This document shows, one piece after another, positions 26,941-35,331 of a stretch of DNA of 64,000 nt (positions within the stretch are counted from its first letter, which is position 1; every line of letters begins with the position of its first letter). The position numbers and the translations under genes are program-made. The DNA comes from Paenibacillus sp. BK033. Its GTDB lineage: Bacteria > Bacillota > Bacilli > Paenibacillales > Paenibacillaceae. Under the pieces are notes generated by a model. The model had not been told where the DNA came from, did no database searches, and saw nothing but the letters and a program-made list of their open reading frames with translations. Where the stretch lies: positions 1,178,001 through 1,242,000 of the forward strand of contig NZ_SLVP01000001.1 of NCBI RefSeq assembly GCF_004345425.1, read 5' to 3'.

Positions 26941-28194
26941 TTGTCGTTGATTGTGATGAAGTTTGGCGGAAGCTCGGTAGGATCGCCGGAGCGGATGCAG
27001 CGTGTTGCGAAGCGGATTGTGGACAGTCAGCTGGCGGGTAACCGCGTCGTTGTTGTCGTTTCCGCAATGGGAGATACAACGGATGATTTAATCGATCAGT
27101 CGAAGCTGCTTAATCCGAACCCGCCGGCGCGGGAGATGGATATGCTGCTTACGACGGGTGAACAAATATCGGTTGCATTATTGTCGATGACGATTCATCA
27201 GCTGGGCCATCAAGCCGTATCGCTTACAGGCTGGCAGGCTGGCATTCGGACGGAAGCAGTACACAGCAAGGCGAAGATTACGGATATTCGTCCTGATCGT
27301 TTGTTCAAGGAATTGGATGCGGGCAATGTTGTTATTGTCGCGGGCTTCCAAGGCATGACGGAAGACGGAGATATTACAACGCTTGGACGCGGCGGATCGG
27401 ATACGACAGCCGTGGCGCTTGCCGCAGCCATCAATGCGGATGTGTGCGAAATTTATACGGACGTGGACGGCGTTTATTCGACGGACCCGCGCGTAGTGAA
27501 ATGCGCGCGCAAATTGAATGAAATTTCGTATGACGAAATGCTGGAGCTTGCACATTTGGGCGCAGCCGTTCTTCACCCTCGCGCGGTGGAATACGCAAAG
27601 CATAACAATGTGAAGCTTGTCGTGCGTTCCAGCTTTACGCAAAACGAAGGTACTAGTGTGAAGGAGGAAGCGATCATGGAGCAAGGCGTAGTCGTACGCG
27701 GCATCGCTTTTGACAAAAATGTAGCAAGAATCAGCATCCTCGGCGTTGAGGATGAGCCAGGCGTACTCGCTAATGTATTCGGTTCGCTGGCAACTAGCGG
27801 AATCGACGTAGACGTTATCGTGCAAAGCGGAGTGAAAAACGGCAAAGCGGATTTCTCCTTTACGGTATCCGGCGATGACGAAGCTCGTGCGGTTGACGTC
27901 ATCAACGGCATTCGCTCGGAAGTTCCGTTCAGCGAAGTTACTTCCGAATCGGCCCTAGTGAAAGTCTCGATCGTTGGCGCGGGTATGGTCAGCAACCCTG
28001 GCGTTGCCGCAACGATGTTTAAGGCGATTTCGTCGCTTGGCGTCAGCATCAAGATGGTCAGCACTTCCGAAATCAAAGTATCCTGCATTATCGCAGCCGA
28101 GCCTCTGCAAGAGGTTGTTCGCTCGCTTCATACGGCTTACGGCCTGGACACGGCTGAGCAAGTATTCGTCGGCGGACCTCAAGACCGCCGTTAA
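26941..28194 (+). CDS. lysC: Aspartate kinase (LysC type, alpha subunit)
   Basis: Aspartate kinase phosphorylates aspartate, the first step to lysine, diaminopimelate, threonine and methionine. The 417-residue protein has MKFGGSSVGSPERM, REMDMLLTTGEQ, LGRGGSDTTAVAL and two C-terminal ACT domains (from about 265, RISILGVEDEPGVLANV, and about 340, VSIVGAGMVSNPGVAA). TTG 26941 is chosen by homology and a GGGAG site; ATG 26908 is in frame but gives a non-homologous extension. No lysine riboswitch fits in the roughly 100-base leader, unlike B. subtilis lysC. Confidence 0.93.
   Translation: MSLIVMKFGGSSVGSPERMQRVAKRIVDSQLAGNRVVVVVSAMGDTTDDLIDQSKLLNPNPPAREMDMLLTTGEQISVALLSMTIHQLGHQAVSLTGWQAGIRTEAVHSKAKITDIRPDRLFKELDAGNVVIVAGFQGMTEDGDITTLGRGGSDTTAVALAAAINADVCEIYTDVDGVYSTDPRVVKCARKLNEISYDEMLELAHLGAAVLHPRAVEYAKHNNVKLVVRSSFTQNEGTSVKEEAIMEQGVVVRGIAFDKNVARISILGVEDEPGVLANVFGSLATSGIDVDVIVQSGVKNGKADFSFTVSGDDEARAVDVINGIRSEVPFSEVTSESALVKVSIVGAGMVSNPGVAATMFKAISSLGVSIKMVSTSEIKVSCIIAAEPLQEVVRSLHTAYGLDTAEQVFVGGPQDRR
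27676..28194 (+). CDS. lysC: Probable internal translation start: aspartate kinase beta subunit
   Basis: Inside lysC, AAGGAGGAAG (27661-27670) sits 5 bases before an in-frame ATG at 27676, which is codon 246. B. subtilis aspartokinase II is known to be alpha2beta2, with the beta subunit made from an internal in-frame start at the same relative place. The resulting 172-residue product holds only the regulatory ACT domains. Confidence 0.65.
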   Translation: MEQGVVVRGIAFDKNVARISILGVEDEPGVLANVFGSLATSGIDVDVIVQSGVKNGKADFSFTVSGDDEARAVDVINGIRSEVPFSEVTSESALVKVSIVGAGMVSNPGVAATMFKAISSLGVSIKMVSTSEIKVSCIIAAEPLQEVVRSLHTAYGLDTAEQVFVGGPQDRR

Positions 28195-28211
28195 TAAGTA
28201 ACTTCCCATAG

Positions 28212-28252
28212 AAAACGGCCGTGCAGGATTTAACCCTCACGGCCGTTTTTTT
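28212..28252 (+). terminator. Terminator after lysC
   Basis: AAACGGCCGTG/CACGGCCGTTT stem with a 14-base loop and a T7 run. Confidence 0.88.
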
Positions 28253-28327
28253 GTCCCCATTAAATTGGTTAAATACAAACGAAGCATTTTGAATGATTCT
28301 GGAGAAGCGTAGCGTTCGCTTTTGTGA

Positions 28328-28368
28328 GGGGATTCCAACCTTGTTTAGTCTAAATGGAAGGAATCCCC
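28328..28368. repeat. Inverted repeat in the lysC-DUF441 gap
   Basis: Perfect 9-base arms GGGGATTCC/GGAATCCCC flank a 23-base loop. No T run follows on either strand, so its role is unclear. The rest of the gap 28253-28424 holds no recognised feature. Confidence 0.4.
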
Positions 28369-28424
28369 GAGCAATGGCGATCGGAAGAACATTCAAATGC
28401 GCAGTTTGCTATTTTACCAATCGT

Positions 28425-28886
28425 CTATCCGCCGCTCATTAGCTTAAACAACTTATACAAAATCGCCGTAATCCCCGCAGCCATCAAAGGGCCAACCGGA
28501 ATGCCCCGCAGAAAAATAATGCCGAATATCGAGCCGATGACAAGCCCAACGACCATTTGCGGATCAAGCTTAAGCAAATCAAGTCCCTTGGCATTCATAT
28601 AGGCGGCCGCGGCCCCGCCGATCAAGGCAAGCCAGCCCGGCCAAGTATTGAAGGCGGCAATCAGCTCCTTCATCTGCACTTTGCCGGAGGCAAACGGGAC
28701 AAGGACGCTTAACGTAAGGAATAATAAACCGAGCTCCAGCCCCCGACGCTCAATCGAAGGCAGGAACCGGCTGAGATGAAGCAGCTTGACGGCCAGAAGC
28801 ACGCAAGCCGCTGTCGCAATAATAGGCGAACGGCCGATCAGACCAATCACAATCAAACCTACTAATATCAATTCACCAGTCATCAT
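28425..28886 (-). CDS. DUF441 family membrane protein
   Basis: The 153-residue protein has four to five hydrophobic helices with the DUF441 pattern: [44 protein letters not shown], then [20 protein letters not shown] and [22 protein letters not shown]. These proteins have no established function. The ATG at 28886 has a GGGGT site close by; ATG 28901 is an alternative that adds five residues. Confidence 0.85.
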   Translation of the reverse strand: MMTGELILVGLIVIGLIGRSPIIATAACVLLAVKLLHLSRFLPSIERRGLELGLLFLTLSVLVPFASGKVQMKELIAAFNTWPGWLALIGGAAAAYMNAKGLDLLKLDPQMVVGLVIGSIFGIIFLRGIPVGPLMAAGITAILYKLFKLMSGG

Positions 28887-28958
28887 TCGTACCCCAGTCA
28901 TGAAGCGGATAAACTGCTTGCTTCATTATATGGACAGACACTGGCGAATATGTCAGCA

Positions 28959-29675
28959 TCAGGAACAGATCAACGTATCTCCGCGTGCCTGCAGCCGGGG
29001 AACTCCCGTAAAGGTGTCAACCTCCGAGCAGAGGTCGATATCCCTCGCCATGCCCAGCTTAATAAGCCGTTTGCCGGTTGCACCTTGCCGGAGCGTTTCT
29101 TTTATATCATTGGCGCGTTCTTGATAGAGTGATAGCATGGCGAGTCCGAAGTCATCCATCTCGAGCGGACCGGAACCCAGTTCCTGCATTCTGGCAAGAA
29201 GCAATCCTGCGCATAAACCATCCTCAATGGCAAATTCATCATGGCTTCCCGCACACAAAATAACAACGTCACGCCGAAGATCAACCGCTGCTTTCGCGCA
29301 TGCGGAGGCATTCAGCAAAGCAGCTACCAGTACATAATCCGCCCGGGTTGATTTATGAATGGCCCGGGTGCCGTTCGTTGTCGTTAAGATGACACGGCGG
29401 TCCTTAATCGAATTGAGCAGCAACTCGTCAGGCGAATTTCCGAGATCGAAGCCGGCGATTTTCTTGCAGAAGCGTTCCCCGCATAAAAGATCGCCTGCCT
29501 GCTGCGCAGCCCGTGCCTCCATCACGGTCTCTACCGGAACAACGCCAGTGGAGCCTGCAGCCAGCGCGGTAACAATAGAGCTCGTAGCCCGAAGCACGTC
29601 GATAATAATAGCCGTTTTGTGGACGAATTGCGCGGAGCTGGCTTCATTCACGCTTGAAATGACTTGCACCTGCAT
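28959..29675 (-). CDS. comB: 2-phosphosulfolactate phosphatase
   Basis: ComB hydrolyses 2-phospho-3-sulfolactate to 3-sulfolactate. The 238-residue protein has IIIDVLRATSSIVTALAAGS near the N-terminus, GERFCKKIAGFDLGNSP, and RRVILTTTNGTRAIHKS, all typical of the ComB family. It lies 28 bases downstream of comA on the same strand. In Bacillus this pathway supplies 3-sulfolactate accumulated by spores; coenzyme M synthesis is the archaeal use and not expected here. Confidence 0.92.
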   Translation of the reverse strand: MQVQVISSVNEASSAQFVHKTAIIIDVLRATSSIVTALAAGSTGVVPVETVMEARAAQQAGDLLCGERFCKKIAGFDLGNSPDELLLNSIKDRRVILTTTNGTRAIHKSTRADYVLVAALLNASACAKAAVDLRRDVVILCAGSHDEFAIEDGLCAGLLLARMQELGSGPLEMDDFGLAMLSLYQERANDIKETLRQGATGKRLIKLGMARDIDLCSEVDTFTGVPRLQARGDTLICS

Positions 29676-29703
29676 AGCAATCGCTCTTCCTTTCTGTTGT
29701 TGC

Positions 29704-30525
29704 TTAAATCATGTAATGAGCGGGCTCCTCCCTCATTCCGAACTCGAAGGTGTCGGAACGGAGTCCGCGGCGCATGGCTTCAAGCGCCAAGGCATCGCTT
29801 GGCTGAATGTTGCCAAGATGAACGTTTGGACCAAACTGCTGGAGCAAATAAGCCTGCTGCTGCTTCAGCGGCGCTTCCCACATCAAACAGTCCTGGTTCG
29901 TCATTTCGGCCAGAATTTGCTCAATCGTCTGCTCGCGGCAATTGCCCTTTTCGTCAAATAGGCCAACATCGATGCCGGATTCCCTGGCTTCTACCGTAAT
30001 CCATGCGGCGCCAGCCGCAAGGTCGTAATCGGCTGTAACCGCCAATTGCTCCGGATCAATCAGGGAGCCTGCCGTTTTTTTGCCGTATTCGGTAATAACC
30101 AGAAGCCCCCTTTGCTTGCCCTCTTTAATAAGCTCTGTCCGCTGTTTCCTGCTCATTTCGATTGTGCCGTCCGAAACCTCGATTCCATTAAAGCCAAGCT
30201 CGCAGATGGAATCAAAAAACGATCCGGTCAAGTGCTGCTGGACTGCCGTTTCCAATAGCGTTCCGCCTGGCATGATGATAAGCCCGTGCTTGCGGGCAAG
30301 CTCGATTTTGCGCTGCAGGAACTCCGGTTCATAGAGTACGGCGGTGCCGAAGCCAAGCTTGATCACATCCGTATACGGACCCGCCACCTGAATGAGATCG
30401 GCGAAAGCGTTTAATCCGATTCCTTTGTCGATTACCATCGTTTTACCTTTATGTCTTGCAGGGCTGTAATCGCGATATCCGCTCGGATCATGCAGAGTGC
30501 GGTGCCAGAAGCTTGCTTTTGTCAT
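29704..30525 (-). CDS. comA: Phosphosulfolactate synthase
   Basis: ComA adds sulfite to phosphoenolpyruvate to form 2-phosphosulfolactate. The 273-residue TIM-barrel protein has MVIDKGIGLNAFADLIQVAG, YTDVIKLGFGTAVLY, IIMPGGTLLE, LGFNGIEVSDGTIEMSR and a C-terminal GLRSDTFEFG. AGGAGT lies 8 bases before the ATG. It forms a two-gene unit with comB and is divergent from yqhV and the spoIIIA operon; a sporulation role is inferred from family knowledge of sulfolactate in spores. Confidence 0.92.
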   Translation of the reverse strand: MTKASFWHRTLHDPSGYRDYSPARHKGKTMVIDKGIGLNAFADLIQVAGPYTDVIKLGFGTAVLYEPEFLQRKIELARKHGLIIMPGGTLLETAVQQHLTGSFFDSICELGFNGIEVSDGTIEMSRKQRTELIKEGKQRGLLVITEYGKKTAGSLIDPEQLAVTADYDLAAGAAWITVEARESGIDVGLFDEKGNCREQTIEQILAEMTNQDCLMWEAPLKQQQAYLLQQFGPNVHLGNIQPSDALALEAMRRGLRSDTFEFGMREEPAHYMI

Positions 30526-30722
30526 GGGAGTTGACTCCTAACATAGGATGATACCCGCATGAGGCGGGGCATGGAGCCAATATATGCAGCAACTGCTGGG
30601 CGTGTGCCCGAACGGCAAGCATGAATAGGAGACGAGCCTGCATAGGATGTAAAGATGGAATGTTGTCATACCTGTTGGAATAAGGCCAGATTCGTTACGA
30701 ATGGACAAGGAGGTGAACGGTT

Positions 30723-30989
30723 ATGTTGAATAAAATCGTCCTCACCATGGCGTCTCTGCGGATAACCTCGGGGACAATCGAAATTTGCGCGGCGCTGCTT
30801 ATGCTTCGGTTAAACCAGATCGACAAAGCGCTGGTCGTCAATTCGTCGCTCGCGTTAGTAGGACCTTTTATATTAATAGCAACAACAACAATTGGACTCA
30901 TAGGCATGACAGACAAGCTTTCTTTCGGAAAACTGGCTTGGGTTGCGGCGGGAGTGCTTTGTTTGCTTATAGGAATCTTAAAAAAATAG
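30723..30989 (+). CDS. yqhV: YqhV-like small membrane protein
   Basis: The 88-residue protein has three hydrophobic segments (about 18-28, 38-58 ALVVNSSLALVGPFILIATT, and 70-86 LAWVAAGVLCLLIGIL). It matches YqhV of B. subtilis in size, topology and position just before spoIIIAA. AAGGAGGTGA precedes the ATG. Function unknown. The 197-base gap before it (30526-30722) shows no clear element beyond the Shine-Dalgarno site. Confidence 0.78.
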   Translation: MLNKIVLTMASLRITSGTIEICAALLMLRLNQIDKALVVNSSLALVGPFILIATTTIGLIGMTDKLSFGKLAWVAAGVLCLLIGILKK

Positions 30990-31016
30990 CAATCTAGCAA
31001 TCTGCAAGAAGTTGGA

Positions 31017-31043
31017 CATATTTATGAGGGTCAAGCATACAAA
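31017..31043 (+). promoter_or_regulatory. Sigma-E-type promoter of the spoIIIA operon
   Basis: CATATT (31017-31022) and CATACAAA (31036-31043) are separated by 13 bases and match the sigma-E mother-cell consensus (KMATATT, CATACANT) except at the final base. The ATG of spoIIIAA lies 43 bases further on. spoIIIA is a known sigma-E operon. Confidence 0.65.
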
Positions 31044-31086
31044 TAAGAGTACGTACGAAGGACTTTTCATCCGGGAGTGATAACTC

Positions 31087-32139
31087 ATGCTGGACCGTGT
31101 CATGCATCTGCTTCCGCCGGAGCTAAAGGCGGTGCTGGAGAGGCTGCCTGAATCGGCAATGGAGCATTTGGAGGAAATCCGGATTCGGGAGGGCCGGCCG
31201 CTCGAGCTCGGTATCCGGGGGCAGTCCCGCTTCGCCGCAAGCGACGGCACTCTGCGTGCAGGCAGCGACGGAGCGTACAAGCCAACTGCCGATATATGCC
31301 GTAAGCTTCTGGAGAAAATAACCAATCATTCGCTATACGCTATGGAAGAGGAATTAAAGAGGGGATTTATTACGGTAGCGGGCGGTCATCGGATAGGGCT
31401 TGCCGGCAGGACGATTCTGGATGGCGGCCATGTACGAGGGATACGCGATATCGGCGGATTCAACATCCGGATTGCCCGGGAAGTAGTCGGCTCGGCGCGA
31501 AACCTGCTGCCCAAGCTGTTGGACAAGAACCGCAAGACGGTTCATTCGACGCTGATCCTCGCCCCTCCCCAGCAGGGCAAAACGACTATCGTCCGAGACA
31601 TTGCCCGCTCTATCAGCTACGGACATTGGGGGCTGTTCGAGAATGCGGCAGGCTGGGCCGGGCGCAAGGTTGGCATCGTGGACGAACGGTCGGAGATCGC
31701 CGCTTGCGTCAGGGGAATTCCGACCTTTGACGTTGGACCGCGCACCGACATTATGGATGCGTGTCCGAAAGCGGAAGGCTTGATGATGCTGCTGAGATCC
31801 ATGTCCCCTGAAGTGGTTGTCGCAGACGAGATCGGCCGGCCCGAGGATGGAGAAGCGATCCGCGAAGCCAGTCATGCCGGAATCAGCGTTATCGCTACGG
31901 CTCACGCTTACGATCTTCAGGATGCTAGAGGCAGACCGATTCTGAAGCAGCTGCTCGAGGACGGTACCTTTACTTACGTCGCCGAGTTGAAGCGAACGGC
32001 GGAAGGGTTTATGCATCGGGTTGTTGCCGCAGACTGGAAAGACAAGCTGCCTCCCGCCGCCAGGGAGCCTACTGCCGCAGTATCCAAAGGCGAGCAGGGG
32101 CGGTCATACGCCGGAATGCAAAGGGGAGATGCCCCTTGA
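31087..32139 (+). CDS. spoIIIAA: Stage III sporulation protein AA (ATPase)
   Basis: SpoIIIAA is the secretion-type ATPase proposed to power the mother-cell to forespore channel. The 350-residue protein has LEEIRIREGRPLEL, a P-loop at about 158-165, GIVDERSEIAAC, and the Walker B region VVVADEIGRPEDGEAI. The P-loop reads APPQQGKTT, so the usual first glycine is alanine. The C-terminus after FMHRVVA extends about 35 low-complexity residues beyond the B. subtilis length. It overlaps spoIIIAB by 4 bases. Confidence 0.93.
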   Translation: MLDRVMHLLPPELKAVLERLPESAMEHLEEIRIREGRPLELGIRGQSRFAASDGTLRAGSDGAYKPTADICRKLLEKITNHSLYAMEEELKRGFITVAGGHRIGLAGRTILDGGHVRGIRDIGGFNIRIAREVVGSARNLLPKLLDKNRKTVHSTLILAPPQQGKTTIVRDIARSISYGHWGLFENAAGWAGRKVGIVDERSEIAACVRGIPTFDVGPRTDIMDACPKAEGLMMLLRSMSPEVVVADEIGRPEDGEAIREASHAGISVIATAHAYDLQDARGRPILKQLLEDGTFTYVAELKRTAEGFMHRVVAADWKDKLPPAAREPTAAVSKGEQGRSYAGMQRGDAP

Positions 32140-32654
32140 TCAAACTGCTGGGCGCTGTACTCATCCTTTTCGCGGGTACGATGATCGGCTTTCAACAGGC
32201 TGCCAGACTCGCTGCAAGGCCGCGGCAGCTTCGCCAGCTGGCCCATGCGCTGCAGAGGCTCGAGACGGAGATCGGCTATGGCCATACTCCGCTCCCGGAA
32301 GCGCTGGAGAGAACCGCGGAAGCTGTGCCGGAACCGCTCGCTGAACTGTTTCGGGATACCGCTGACCGGGTGCGGGGGCCTGAGGGGCTTACCTTTCGCG
32401 AGAGCTGGGAGCAAGCGATGACAAGCGGATGGGGCTTAACGGCGCTGCGGCAGACGGAGCAATCGGTCATGATGCGGCTTGGTTCTACCCTTGGCATCAG
32501 CGATAAGGAGGATCAGCTGAAGCATATCCACCTGGCGCTGCTCCAGTTGAAGGCGGAGGAAGACACAGCAAGAGAGGATCAATCGCGCTATGAAAAAATG
32601 TGGAAAAGCCTAGGTGTATTGATCGCCGTACTCGTCGTGATATTGATGGTTTAG
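32136..32654 (+). CDS. spoIIIAB: Stage III sporulation protein AB
   Basis: The 172-residue protein starts with a membrane helix (LLGAVLILFAGTMIGFQQAARLA), has a long helical middle (LRQLAHALQRLETEIGYGHTPL) and ends in a second helix (LGVLIAVLVVILMV). This is the SpoIIIAB layout, related to type II secretion F proteins. The TTG start overlaps the spoIIIAA stop. The protein belongs to the channel base in the mother-cell membrane. Confidence 0.92.
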   Translation: MIKLLGAVLILFAGTMIGFQQAARLAARPRQLRQLAHALQRLETEIGYGHTPLPEALERTAEAVPEPLAELFRDTADRVRGPEGLTFRESWEQAMTSGWGLTALRQTEQSVMMRLGSTLGISDKEDQLKHIHLALLQLKAEEDTAREDQSRYEKMWKSLGVLIAVLVVILMV

Positions 32655-32669
32655 TGGGGTGCCGCATAA

Positions 32670-32873
32670 ATGAACATGGATGTGAGCGCTATTTTCCAAA
32701 TTGCGGGTATCGGAATTATCATTGGCATGATTCATACGGTACTGAAGCAGATGGGGAAAGAGGATATGGCGCAATGGGTAACCTTGATCGGCTTTGTCGT
32801 TGTACTATTTATGGTCATTCGGCTGCTGAACGATTTATTTCAAGAAATCAAGACGATCTTCCTGTTTCAATGA
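32670..32873 (+). CDS. spoIIIAC: Stage III sporulation protein AC
   Basis: The 67-residue protein has two membrane helices: IFQIAGIGIIIGMIHTVL and WVTLIGFVVVLFMVIRLL, linked by KQMGKEDMAQ. Length and pattern match SpoIIIAC. It lies 15 bases after spoIIIAB. Confidence 0.93.
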   Translation: MNMDVSAIFQIAGIGIIIGMIHTVLKQMGKEDMAQWVTLIGFVVVLFMVIRLLNDLFQEIKTIFLFQ

Positions 32874-32907
32874 GTCGTCTAGAGATGCCGCAAGTAGGTG
32901 AATAGAG

Positions 32908-33303
32908 TTGGAGATTATTCAGATCGTCGGCCTCGGGCTGATCGCCACCATTCTCATCATTGTCGTCCGGGAGCAGAAGCCGTTGTTCGCCTTTCTGCTT
33001 GCGGCTTTTACCGGGCTATTCATCTTCATTTTTCTTATCGGTAAAATCGATTCGGTCATCAAGGTTCTTGAGGATCTGGCTAACCGCTCCGGCATACCAT
33101 CCATCTACTTGAAGACGATTCTGAAAATTATCGGTATCGCCTACATCGTTGAATTTGGCGCACAGATTGTACGGGATGCCGGTCAGGAAAGCATTGCTTC
33201 CAGAATTGAGTTCGCCGGTAAAGTGCTTATCCTCGTCATGGCGGTTCCGATTATCAGCGTCATTGTCGAGACCGTAATCGGGCTGCTGCCGGCGGGGAGT
33301 TGA
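32908..33303 (+). CDS. spoIIIAD: Stage III sporulation protein AD
   Basis: The 131-residue protein has four membrane helices and the SpoIIIAC/AD-like pattern: IIQIVGLGLIATILIIVVRE, then FAFLLAAFTGLFIFIFLIGK, a central YLKTILKIIGIAYIVEFGAQ and a final helix before GLLPAGS. The TTG start follows AGGTGA. It lies 34 bases after spoIIIAC. Confidence 0.93.
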   Translation: MEIIQIVGLGLIATILIIVVREQKPLFAFLLAAFTGLFIFIFLIGKIDSVIKVLEDLANRSGIPSIYLKTILKIIGIAYIVEFGAQIVRDAGQESIASRIEFAGKVLILVMAVPIISVIVETVIGLLPAGS

Positions 33304-33307
33304 ACGG

Positions 33308-34546
33308 ATGAACAAGCTCTGTAAGTATACCGTCCGTTTGCTAGCGTTTGTATGCATCGCCTGGCTGGTCAGCATGCTTCTGGCATCGCCGGTAACGGCT
33401 GCCGGGATCGCTCCGGATGACGGAGCTGCTCAGCAGCCAAGCGAAGAGGCGATGACGGACCAGCTGACGGAAAGCCAGTTGAAGGGGTTGGACACGGGGA
33501 CCGTCGAGAATTACTGGAACCAGCTGAAGGAGCAATACGGCGGTTACTTTCCCGACGAGAAAATGCCGAGCTTCTTCGAGATGCTGAAGCCCGGCGGCGA
33601 AGGGCTTAAGCTATCGACCGTATTCAAGGGATTGCTTGGTTACTTCTTTCATGAAGTTCTCTATAACGGCAAGCTGCTGGTCACCATCGTTATGCTCACG
33701 GTATTCAGCATGGTCCTGGAAACGCTGCAGAACGCTTTCGAACGCAATGCCGTCAGCAAAGTAGCGTACTCCATCACCTACATGGTGCTCATCATCATTG
33801 CCGTCAACAGCTTCCATGTCGCGATCGGCTATGCCAAGGACGCGATCGGCACCATGATCCAGTTCATGCTTGCCATGATGCCGCTGCTTCTCACCCTGCT
33901 CGCCGCGATGGGCAATGTCCTAACCGTCTCGATTTTGCATCCGCTGATCATTTTCATGATCCATACGGTTGGAACCGTCATTTACACCATCGTGTTCCCG
34001 CTGCTGTTCTTCTCGGCCGTCCTTCACATCGTTAGCGCTATGTCAGACAAGTTCAAAGTGACCCAGCTTGCGAATCTTCTTCGGAATATCGGCGTTGGGA
34101 TCATGGGCGTGCTGGTTACGGTGTTTCTCGGCGTGCTTTCGGTGCAGGGGGCAAAAGGAGCGGTAACCGACGGAATTACGATGAGGACGGCCAAGTTCGT
34201 CACCGGCAATTTCGTTCCGGTGGTCGGCCGGATGTTCACGGACGCGGCGGATACGGTGATCTCGGCTTCCTTGCTTGCCAAGAATGCGATAGGCCTTGCC
34301 GGCGTTATTATTCTATTGTTTCTCTGCGCATTCCCGGCAATCAAAATACTGACGCTTGCGCTTATCTACAATGTCTCCGCAGCAGCGATGCAGCCGCTCG
34401 GCGATTCTCCCATCGTCACTTGCCTGCAGACGATAGGCAAAACGATGATCTACGTATTCGCCGCTCTTGCTGCCGTCAGTCTGATGTTCTTCCTGGCCGT
34501 TACCATCGTGCTCACGGCGGGCAACGCCGCTCTTATGGTCCGATGA
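33308..34546 (+). CDS. spoIIIAE: Stage III sporulation protein AE
   Basis: The 412-residue protein has a signal-like N-terminus (LLAFVCIAWLVSMLLASPVTA), a soluble region of about 90 residues, and then about seven membrane helices from FHEVLYNGKLLVTIVMLTV onward, including GVGIMGVLVTVFLGVLSVQG. This is SpoIIIAE, the large membrane component of the channel and a distant relative of permeases. It starts 4 bases after spoIIIAD. Confidence 0.94.
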   Translation: MNKLCKYTVRLLAFVCIAWLVSMLLASPVTAAGIAPDDGAAQQPSEEAMTDQLTESQLKGLDTGTVENYWNQLKEQYGGYFPDEKMPSFFEMLKPGGEGLKLSTVFKGLLGYFFHEVLYNGKLLVTIVMLTVFSMVLETLQNAFERNAVSKVAYSITYMVLIIIAVNSFHVAIGYAKDAIGTMIQFMLAMMPLLLTLLAAMGNVLTVSILHPLIIFMIHTVGTVIYTIVFPLLFFSAVLHIVSAMSDKFKVTQLANLLRNIGVGIMGVLVTVFLGVLSVQGAKGAVTDGITMRTAKFVTGNFVPVVGRMFTDAADTVISASLLAKNAIGLAGVIILLFLCAFPAIKILTLALIYNVSAAAMQPLGDSPIVTCLQTIGKTMIYVFAALAAVSLMFFLAVTIVLTAGNAALMVR

Positions 34547-34580
34547 TGACTCTGCAGCATTCCGAAGGGAGCGAGGATTC

Positions 34581-35309
34581 GTGATTGCTTGGCTCAGCGA
34601 TTGGCTGAAGGATATTATCGCGGTTATCATGCTGGCGGCATTCGTCGAACTGCTCCTTCCGAACAAAGCGATGCTTCGTTACGCAAGGCTGGTCATCGGT
34701 CTTCTCATTCTGCTTACGATCATGTCGCCAATCCTGCGGCTGCTGCAAGGAGACTTCAATGCCAAGCTGAAGGACGGAATCACTCATTGGGACCAGCTAG
34801 AGCCGCAGCATGAGGTGAAGATGCCGACCCTGAGCGATATCCAGAAAAAAGCCGATGAGCTTAACCAACAGCAAAACAATGACGCGGCGGCATTGATGGA
34901 GCAGACGCTGGAAGCGGCGATGAAGGATGCGGTAGTCAAGCAAATGAAGCTGGCGGTGGAGGCGGTGGACGTATCCTTGAACTGGGAAAAGCAGGGGCAG
35001 AAGCTAACGCCAACGATAGCTTCGGTGCTTCTGACCTTGCCGGCGGACAAAGAGGAACCTGCCGGAACGGCCGAGCCTGACGAGGAAGACGTCAAAGAGG
35101 TTTCCGCTATTTCGGTAGACGTGGACGTACGGACGGAAACGGACGAAACGGGGAAGCAGCAGGCGGAAGCAGGCAGGTCAGAGGCTAGTAATGGCTGGGT
35201 ACAGGCCAATCCTTCCGAAAGCAAGGAGATCAGGGGTTTATTAGCCGAAGGCTGGGGGATCAATCCAGCAAACGTCCAGGTGAGGCAGCGGGCAGGGAAT
35301 AGCGAATAA
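34581..35309 (+). CDS. spoIIIAF: Stage III sporulation protein AF
   Basis: The 242-residue protein has two N-terminal membrane helices (IIAVIMLAAFVELLL and RLVIGLLILLTIMSPILRLL) followed by an extracytoplasmic domain that contains a helix (AALMEQTLEAAMKDAVVKQM) and a beta-rich end. This matches SpoIIIAF, one of the ring-forming family. An inserted acidic segment (about 165-200) makes it longer than in B. subtilis. GTG start behind GGGAGCGAGG. Confidence 0.9.
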   Translation: MIAWLSDWLKDIIAVIMLAAFVELLLPNKAMLRYARLVIGLLILLTIMSPILRLLQGDFNAKLKDGITHWDQLEPQHEVKMPTLSDIQKKADELNQQQNNDAAALMEQTLEAAMKDAVVKQMKLAVEAVDVSLNWEKQGQKLTPTIASVLLTLPADKEEPAGTAEPDEEDVKEVSAISVDVDVRTETDETGKQQAEAGRSEASNGWVQANPSESKEIRGLLAEGWGINPANVQVRQRAGNSE

Positions 35310-35331
35310 AGGAAAAAGGAGAGGAAGCGCA

